From positions 1,276,508 to 1,340,507 of the forward strand of contig NZ_LT606948.1 in the NCBI RefSeq assembly GCF_900095185.1: 64,000 bases of DNA, written 5' to 3'. Made by a program: the position numbers and the translations under genes. Source of the stretch: Polynucleobacter necessarius. GTDB taxonomy: Bacteria > Pseudomonadota > Gammaproteobacteria > Burkholderiales > Burkholderiaceae. Position 1 is the stretch's first letter; each line of letters begins with the position of its first letter. Below the pieces are notes generated by a model. The model did not search any database, had not been told where the DNA came from, and was given only the letters and a program-made list of their open reading frames with translations. Of this stretch, positions 58,803 through 64,000 are shown one piece after another.

Positions 58803-59671
58803 TCATTTTTTAATGATCCAACCCAAGATTCTCATTGAGAAATCTACTGCATTTACATCTTTAGTGAGTTTTCCAAGAGAGACGCGATCAACACCAGTGC
58901 TTGCGATAGCACGCATTTGATCGAGATTGATGCCACCAGATACCTCTAGTAATGCCTGACCGGCAGTAATAGCCACTGCTTCTTTCATTTCATCGGTATT
59001 AAAATTATCAATCAGGATGCTTTTGGCACCAGCCTCTAAAGCTTCTTCAAGCTCAGCAAAATTCTCAACTTCAATCTGAATATCCACTCCAGCATTCAGG
59101 GTATGCGCGCTCTTTAATGCAGCTGATATGCTGCCAGCGGCAGCAATGTGATTTTCTTTAATCAGGATGCCATGCCAAAGGGCTAGATGTTGATTCTTAC
59201 CACCACCCACTAAAAGACTGCGTATTTTTGTGCCTGACGTAAACCTGGAATAGTCTTGCGCGTATCTAAAACTGCGCATCCTCTAGGATTTGGGCTAGCG
59301 ACCGCAATCGCATCGACATGTTGGCGGGTGATACTAGCCGTCCATGAGAGTGTCTGCAAAAAATTAATACAAGTACTCTCAGCAGAGAGTAGTGCTTGGG
59401 AGTCAGCTTCAATAGCGCAGGTATCGGGCATCATGAGTTGACCCTCAATGTAATACCAATTGACCTTTGCATTGGGATTTAGTTTCTTGCGAGCGCCTTC
59501 AAACCAATCTACTCCACAAAGAACTGCTGCCTGACGAACGATAAGTTGGGCTTTTACTGGCTTGCTAGGAACCAGCTTGGCGGTCCAATCGCCTGTTCCA
59601 ATATCCTCCCATGAGTGCATCATGAATATTACGTTGACGAGCTTGCTCTAAGGTTTCGTTGTAGTCAAACA
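58803..59671 (-). pseudogene. nadC: nicotinate-nucleotide pyrophosphorylase, frameshifted
   Basis: The start MFDYNETLEQARQRNIHDAL shifts frame near 59600 into EDIGTGDWTAKLVPSKPVKA. This frame runs through ASPNPRGCAVLDTRKTIPGL, the active-site region, and shifts again near 59225. The last part (VGGGKNQHLALWHGILIKEN, then ALLEVSGGINLDQM) is complete to the end. NadC converts quinolinate and PRPP to nicotinate mononucleotide. Only two single-base-type shifts are evident, so decay is recent. Confidence 0.93.
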
Positions 59672-59713
59672 TGTATCAATTTATAAATGAAAGCGAACCG
59701 ATGTGGTGCTAAT

Positions 59714-60840
59714 TTAAGTCGCACCAATGTTGTTTACAAAGCCATGCTGTGCCTTGGCCAATAGCTCTGGATGATTTTTTGTGAAATCGAGCATGCGCTC
59801 TATACAACTCAAAGCCTGAAGCCGAATCGGTTCATCAATAAAGATTTCACCAGAAGCATTTTCTAGGCAGCTCAAAATGCCTTGAAGGCCATTTATAGCC
59901 ATCCAGGGGCAGTGGGCACAACTCTTGCAGGTTTGCGCTATTTCCAGCGGTTGGTGCTTCAATGAATTTCTTGTGTGGTGCTAACTGGCGCATGCGGTGC
60001 AAGATGCCGTTATCAGTTGCAACAATGTATTCGGTGGCGGATCCCTCAACCACTGCTTTAATCATGGCAAAAGTTGAGCCAACGACATCAGCCAGGTCAA
60101 CAACGGCTTGAGGGGATTCTGGGTGTACTAGGACCATCGCATTGGGATGAGCTGCTTTGAACATGGATAGTTCAGCAGCCTTAAATTCGTCATGCACAAT
60201 GCAGGCACCGTTCCATAGCAACATATCTGCGCCAGATTGCTCTTGTATATAGCGTCCTAGGTGACGATCTGGCGCCCACAAGATTTGCTTGCCCTCACTT
60301 TTGAGTTGATGCACGATGGCAAGAGCACAAGAGCTAGTTACCATCCAATCTGCTTGTGCTTTAACAGCGGCAGATGTATTTGCATACACAACAACTACCC
60401 GCTCAGGATGTGCCACGTGGAAAGTGGCAAAGTCAGAAGCATTGCACCCTAAGTCCAAAGAGCAGGTCGCATCCAAGTCTGGCATGAATACTCGTTTTTC
60501 TGGGCTCAGTATTTTTGCGGACTCGCCCATGAAGCGTACGCCTGCAACAATGAAATTTTTGGTAGAGTGATTTTTACTGAATCGTGCCATTTTTAAGGAG
60601 TCGGCCACAAATCCGCCAGTTTCCAATGCTAGATCTTGAATATCACCGTCTACATAGTAATGAGCAACTAAGGTTGCATCTTTATCGATTCACAACTTTT
60701 TTATGCGCGCAATTACAGTTGCTTTTTTATCGCCGTGAAGCAGAGGAGGGGGCTTAGTCCATGCTTGGCAGTGCAAGTGATTCCAGCAGCATTTTGTTGT
60801 GTGGGTAATCAAAGGCTATCGGGGCGTTCACAGTTGAGTT
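59714..60840 (-). pseudogene. nadA: quinolinate synthase, disrupted
   Basis: It starts MNSTVNAPIAFDYPHNKMLL and shows KKATVIARIKKL-stop-IDKDATL with an in-frame TGA near 60690. The central part is open ([60 protein letters not shown]). A frameshift near 59950 breaks the C-terminal [15 protein letters not shown], which holds cluster cysteines. NadA condenses iminoaspartate with DHAP. Additional frame breaks occur near 60630 and 60760. Confidence 0.93.
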
Positions 60841-60859
60841 CATACGAAATCTTACTTGA

Positions 60860-60881
60860 CCCTCATATTTTATGTTGAGGG
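60860..60881. terminator. inverted repeat after manB
   Basis: CCCTCA pairs with TGAGGG around a 10-nt AT-rich loop, immediately after the end of the phosphomutase gene. Without a clear T tract on either side its role is uncertain. Confidence 0.35.
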
Positions 60882-60882
60882 A

Positions 60883-62268
60883 CTAGAAAGGCAGTGTAGC
60901 GTCTGGCTTTGCGGCCAGTATTATATCCTTAAATTCCGCCTGAATCCGAGCAAGCGCGGCTTTACTATCCGCCTCAAAGCGCATAGCCACGACTGGGGTG
61001 GTGTTCGAGGGTCTGGCCAAGCCAAAACCATCTGAATACTCCACACGCACACCATCAATAGTATTAATAGACTCAGAGGTTGGGAATTGAGGATTCGCTT
61101 TAATGGTCTCTAATAATGCAAATGGCTCACCCTCAGCGCAGGCTAGCTGTAGTTCAGGGGTGCAGATCGCATTTGGTAGGTCATTGAGCGTTTGATTGGG
61201 GTCTTGTTCTTTGGAGAGTATCTCGAGCAAACGGGTTCCTGTATAGAGACCATCATCAAAACCAAACCAGCGATCCTTAAAGAAAATATGGCCACTCATT
61301 TCTCCGGCAAGCGGCGCCCCAGTTTCTTTAAGCTTTGCCTTTACTAACGAGTGACCTGTTTTCCACATTAAAGGTTCGCCCCCATGTTTCCTCACATAGG
61401 TTGCGAGGTTGCGGGTGCATTTGACGTCATAAATAATTTGGCCGCCTGGATTGCGCGAGAGTACATCTTTGGCGAAGAGCATCATTTGACGGTCGGGGAA
61501 TATAACCTGTCCATCCTTGGACACCACGCCTAAACGATCAGCATCGCCATCAAATGCAAGACCAAGCTCATTGTCAGTAGTTTGTAGGTTTTTAATCAAA
61601 TCTTGCAGATTCTCAAGATGAGCGGGATCGGGATGGTGATTGGGAAAATGACCGTCTACTTCGCAGAATAGTTCTTGCACTTCACAGCCCAAAGCTCTAA
61701 AAAGCTTTCCAGCAAAAGCGCCACCAACACCATTGCCACAATCAACCGCAATCTTGATTGGGCGAGCCAATTTCACATCACCCACGATACGCTCTAAATA
61801 CAGAGGAAAAATATCAAAGGTACTGCGAGTGCCCTGACCATTCGTAAATTGTTTTGCTTCGATACGCTTACGCAGAGCTTGTATTTGATCGCCATATATT
61901 GCTGCGCCACCTAATACCATCTTAAAGCCGTTGTAATTCGGTGGATTGTGACTGCCGGTAATCATGATGCCAGACTTCGGTCTCTTGCCGGGGATATCTT
62001 GATTGGCAGCAAAGTACACCATCGGTGTAGCAACCATGCCAAGATCAATTACATTGATGCCGGTCGAGAGCAATCCTTCAGTTAGGGTCTCCATTAGGCT
62101 TGGACCTGATAATCGTCCATCACGACCAATGACTATCTCAGTTTCACCAATCTCACGCATTTCTGTGCCAAAGGCTTGTCCAATCAGTCTAGCAATTGAT
62201 GGGCCTAGAGTCTCATCAATGATGCCTCGAATATCGTATGCCTTAAAGATCGATGGAGAAAGGTGCAT
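60883..62268 (-). CDS. manB: phosphomannomutase/phosphoglucomutase
   Basis: It interconverts hexose 6- and 1-phosphates for sugar nucleotide and LPS synthesis. The 461 residues have all four phosphohexomutase loops: the phosphoserine loop ITGSHNPPNYNGFK near 103, the metal loop LAFDGDADRLGVVS near 238, the sugar-binding GEMSGHIFFKD near 320 and the phosphate-binding LARPSNTTPVVAMR near 420. It is intact, with pgi 56 bp upstream on the same strand; together they link glucose, fructose and mannose phosphates. Confidence 0.94.
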   Translation of the reverse strand: MHLSPSIFKAYDIRGIIDETLGPSIARLIGQAFGTEMREIGETEIVIGRDGRLSGPSLMETLTEGLLSTGINVIDLGMVATPMVYFAANQDIPGKRPKSGIMITGSHNPPNYNGFKMVLGGAAIYGDQIQALRKRIEAKQFTNGQGTRSTFDIFPLYLERIVGDVKLARPIKIAVDCGNGVGGAFAGKLFRALGCEVQELFCEVDGHFPNHHPDPAHLENLQDLIKNLQTTDNELGLAFDGDADRLGVVSKDGQVIFPDRQMMLFAKDVLSRNPGGQIIYDVKCTRNLATYVRKHGGEPLMWKTGHSLVKAKLKETGAPLAGEMSGHIFFKDRWFGFDDGLYTGTRLLEILSKEQDPNQTLNDLPNAICTPELQLACAEGEPFALLETIKANPQFPTSESINTIDGVRVEYSDGFGLARPSNTTPVVAMRFEADSKAALARIQAEFKDIILAAKPDATLPF

Positions 62269-62324
62269 ATAAATTCCTTGTTTTTCTCTAGATATGATTG
62301 TCTAACTAGATAGCGCAAATGCTA

Positions 62325-63821
62325 TCAATGAAATTGATTTATAAGATTTATCCGGTTCGCTGTGATTGCGTCAATATCTTCATTTGCTTGAATATTGCCT
62401 CCAGCCTTGAGGGCTGCTTCAATTGGCTTGGCCAAAACTTTACCTAATTCAACCCCGGGTTGATCAAAGCTATTGATGTTCCAGAGAGCGCCTAAAGTTG
62501 CAGCACGATTTTCGTACAGGGCTAGCAGGGCGCCTAAGTAGAATGCATTGAGCTTAGGCAAAATCAGGAGATTACTGGGACGTTTACCTGGATAGGTGTT
62601 ATTTGGGTTATCCGTTTTTTTTCCATGAGCCAAAGCTTGTGCTTGTGCTAGGCAGTTAGAAAGCAAAATACGATGATGCTCTTTTGCTTCAGGCAAGTGA
62701 CTCATTGGCTCACGTATCGCGATAAAATCAATGGGGATCATTTCTGTACCTTGATGCAAAAGCTGGAAGTAGGAGTGCTGTGCATTGCTCCCAGAGCTAC
62801 CAAAGACTACAGGACAAGAGAACTTAACAGACTTGCCATCACGATCAACGCTCTTACCGTTGCTTTCCATATCTAGTTGTTGTAACCATTTTGGGAACCA
62901 ATCCAATGCATCCGCATACGGAATGACAGCATATGATTTGATGTGATGTTTTTGTTGCTGATAGAGCAGGCTGAGCGCCATGATGACCGGAAGGTTTTCT
63001 TCCAGTGGAGCAGATTTAAAGTGTTGATCCATGGCATGGGCACCAGCCAAGAACTGCTTAAAGGTGTCAAACCCAAACTGTAGGGCAATAGGTAGCCCCA
63101 CTGCTGACCAAACTGAGTACCGCCCACCAACCCAATCCCAAAATGGATAGACATTATTAGGATCAATGCCAAAGGACTTGGCAGCCCGCACATTAGCAGT
63201 AACTGCATAAAGAGCATGAGAAATCTGACTATCCGTTCGACCATGATCCTTCAGCCATTTGACAACAGCCTTGGCATTCATCATGGTTTCAAGCGTAGTG
63301 AATGACTTTGAAACGATGATGACGCGAGTGCTGTTAGGAAGCGCGCGTTGCAAAATCCGATTCAGATCAGCGGTATCAATATTGGCTAAAAAATGGATGC
63401 GCATGCCGCGACTATCAACATCGGGTACATGAGCTAAAGCTTCAATTGCTAAACGTGGTCCAAAATCTGATCCACCAATGCCAATATGAATGACATCAGT
63501 AACGCCAACCCATTTATTACATAGAGCCTCGATACGGCGCCATACTTCAGTGACTTCAGGCATAACATCCTGTCCATTGACTAAAACAGAAGTCTTATTT
63601 AGGTTGCGCAGAGCAGAATGTAAAGCGGGACGATTTTCAGAGTTATTGACAGGTTTGCCAGCAAATAAATCGGCAATAAATTGTTCCAGCTTCACTTTCT
63701 TAGCTAAGCCAAAGAGAGATGTCCAAGCTGCGTCATCAATGCCCTGATAGGCGCTATCTAAAGCGATCTCATGGGCGCTTAGGTTGGTATTGATGAGCTT
63801 TGCAGCTGGTTTCAAGGACAT
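62325..63821 (-). CDS. pgi: glucose-6-phosphate isomerase
   Basis: It interconverts glucose-6-phosphate and fructose-6-phosphate. The 498 residues are close to the 530-550 typical of the family. The sugar-phosphate-binding IHIGIGGSDFGPRLAIEAL is near 118, VIIVSKSFTTLETMMNAKAV near 168, the active-site PFWDWVGGRYSVWSAVGLP near 226 and NTYPGKRPSNLLILPKL near 405. The frame is complete. Confidence 0.96.
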   Translation of the reverse strand: MSLKPAAKLINTNLSAHEIALDSAYQGIDDAAWTSLFGLAKKVKLEQFIADLFAGKPVNNSENRPALHSALRNLNKTSVLVNGQDVMPEVTEVWRRIEALCNKWVGVTDVIHIGIGGSDFGPRLAIEALAHVPDVDSRGMRIHFLANIDTADLNRILQRALPNSTRVIIVSKSFTTLETMMNAKAVVKWLKDHGRTDSQISHALYAVTANVRAAKSFGIDPNNVYPFWDWVGGRYSVWSAVGLPIALQFGFDTFKQFLAGAHAMDQHFKSAPLEENLPVIMALSLLYQQQKHHIKSYAVIPYADALDWFPKWLQQLDMESNGKSVDRDGKSVKFSCPVVFGSSGSNAQHSYFQLLHQGTEMIPIDFIAIREPMSHLPEAKEHHRILLSNCLAQAQALAHGKKTDNPNNTYPGKRPSNLLILPKLNAFYLGALLALYENRAATLGALWNINSFDQPGVELGKVLAKPIEAALKAGGNIQANEDIDAITANRINLINQFH

Positions 63822-63921
63822 GAATAGATTTTATCAAGAAGCGTCTGAAAACCCACTAAAACACTGAAAATTTTACGATTTCAGGATGTTTTTAACAATC
63901 ATTCTCGGTCGGGACGAATAA

Positions 63922-64000
63922 ATGGAGCGGGTTGACTGTGTGGTTATCCGTGCCGGCGTCATCGGACGTGAGCCAATGAGTCACTTGCCTGAAGCAAAAG
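63922..64000 (+). pseudogene. FAD-dependent oxidoreductase (LhgO-like), start only, probably damaged
   Basis: The first codons MERVDCVVIRAGVIGREPMS resemble the start of L-2-hydroxyglutarate-oxidase-type FAD enzymes (expected VVIGAGVVGLA). The first glycine of GxGxxG is replaced by arginine, and the sequence after VIG does not fit the family, suggesting a frameshift. The rest is outside the window. Confidence 0.5.

Noticed and set aside
1..64000. CRISPR array, prophage or insertion sequence
   Set aside because: No regularly spaced direct repeats, no transposase or phage structural genes, and no terminal inverted repeats were visible on either strand.
1..64000. Sequencing errors as the sole cause of the frameshifts
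   Set aside because: Homopolymer errors could explain single cases, but many genes also have large internal deletions, several stops in separate frames and fusions to unrelated genes, while essential genes in the same window are all intact.

Overview
The window reads as a betaproteobacterial (Burkholderiaceae) chromosome and most resembles Polynucleobacter. The basis is recognition of protein families and local gene order (aceE-aceF-lpdA with extra lipoyl domains, fum-murI-tonB-exbB-exbD, murein and sugar-phosphate genes), not a database search. Intact housekeeping genes lie among a very large number of decaying genes that carry frameshifts, nonsense codons and deletion fusions. I count about 27 apparently intact protein genes against more than 40 pseudogenes or gene fragments. 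No insertion sequence, prophage, CRISPR array or rRNA gene was seen. That pattern is typical of a recent obligate endosymbiont (a Polynucleobacter necessarius-type symbiont of ciliates is my best guess) in the early, pseudogene-rich phase of genome reduction.

Layout. 0-4.4 kb: a graveyard (MFS transporter, class II aldolase, panE, LysR regulator, gcl fused to glxR) around two small unrecognised ORFs. 4.4-9.7 kb: a degenerate tRNA-Leu(CAG), then rnr, rlmB, a DUF2892 membrane protein, a dead transaldolase gene and rpiA. 9.8-17.6 kb: yggX and argA, then a shredded hrpA, a beta-propeller/polysaccharide deacetylase fusion, an EI24 membrane protein and a molybdopterin-binding-domain protein. 17.7-21 kb: intact glnA with plausible nitrogen-control signals upstream, followed by wrecked ntrB-ntrC and then xth. 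21-27 kb: dead oligopeptidase A, folD, and a FixJ/NarL-type response regulator whose sensor kinase is dead. 27.3-33.1 kb: the complete pyruvate dehydrogenase operon. 33.2-38.1 kb: truncated phasin, dead EamA transporter, pbpG, dead IclR regulator, pyrD and dead bpt. 38.1-40.9 kb: a decayed stressosome-like module (RsbR, RsbS, RsbT, RsbX homologues and a HPt-like tail) and a dead formylglycine-generating-enzyme homologue. 40.9-42.3 kb: an intact Pif1-like helicase.

42.3-46.3 kb is a mosaic of fragments joined by deletions (ggt, Bug receptor, FAD oxidase, SnoaL protein, omega-transaminase, molybdenum hydroxylase, SoxA, purU). 46.3-51.5 kb: a small secreted protein, a dead penicillin acylase, tRNA-Leu(UAA), a hypothetical protein, and broken exbD, exbB and tonB. 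51.5-55.8 kb: murI, fumarase, dead acs and tRNA-Ser(GGA). 55.8-60.9 kb: a YciI protein, a DUF748 remnant, dead NAD-formate dehydrogenase beta subunit, and broken nadB, nadC and nadA. 60.9-64 kb: phosphomannomutase/phosphoglucomutase, pgi, and a damaged FAD oxidoreductase running off the edge.

Taken together, central carbon entry (pyruvate to acetyl-CoA, fumarase), glutamine synthesis, pyrimidine, folate, murein and hexose-phosphate functions persist. Regulation (NtrBC, IclR, LysR, stressosome, a PAS kinase), de novo NAD synthesis, TonB energisation, acetate activation, formate oxidation, glyoxylate salvage and the transaldolase branch are lost or failing. I found no convincing undescribed system. 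The most notable items are the regulatory and biosynthetic lesions, the degenerate tRNA and the stressosome remnant.
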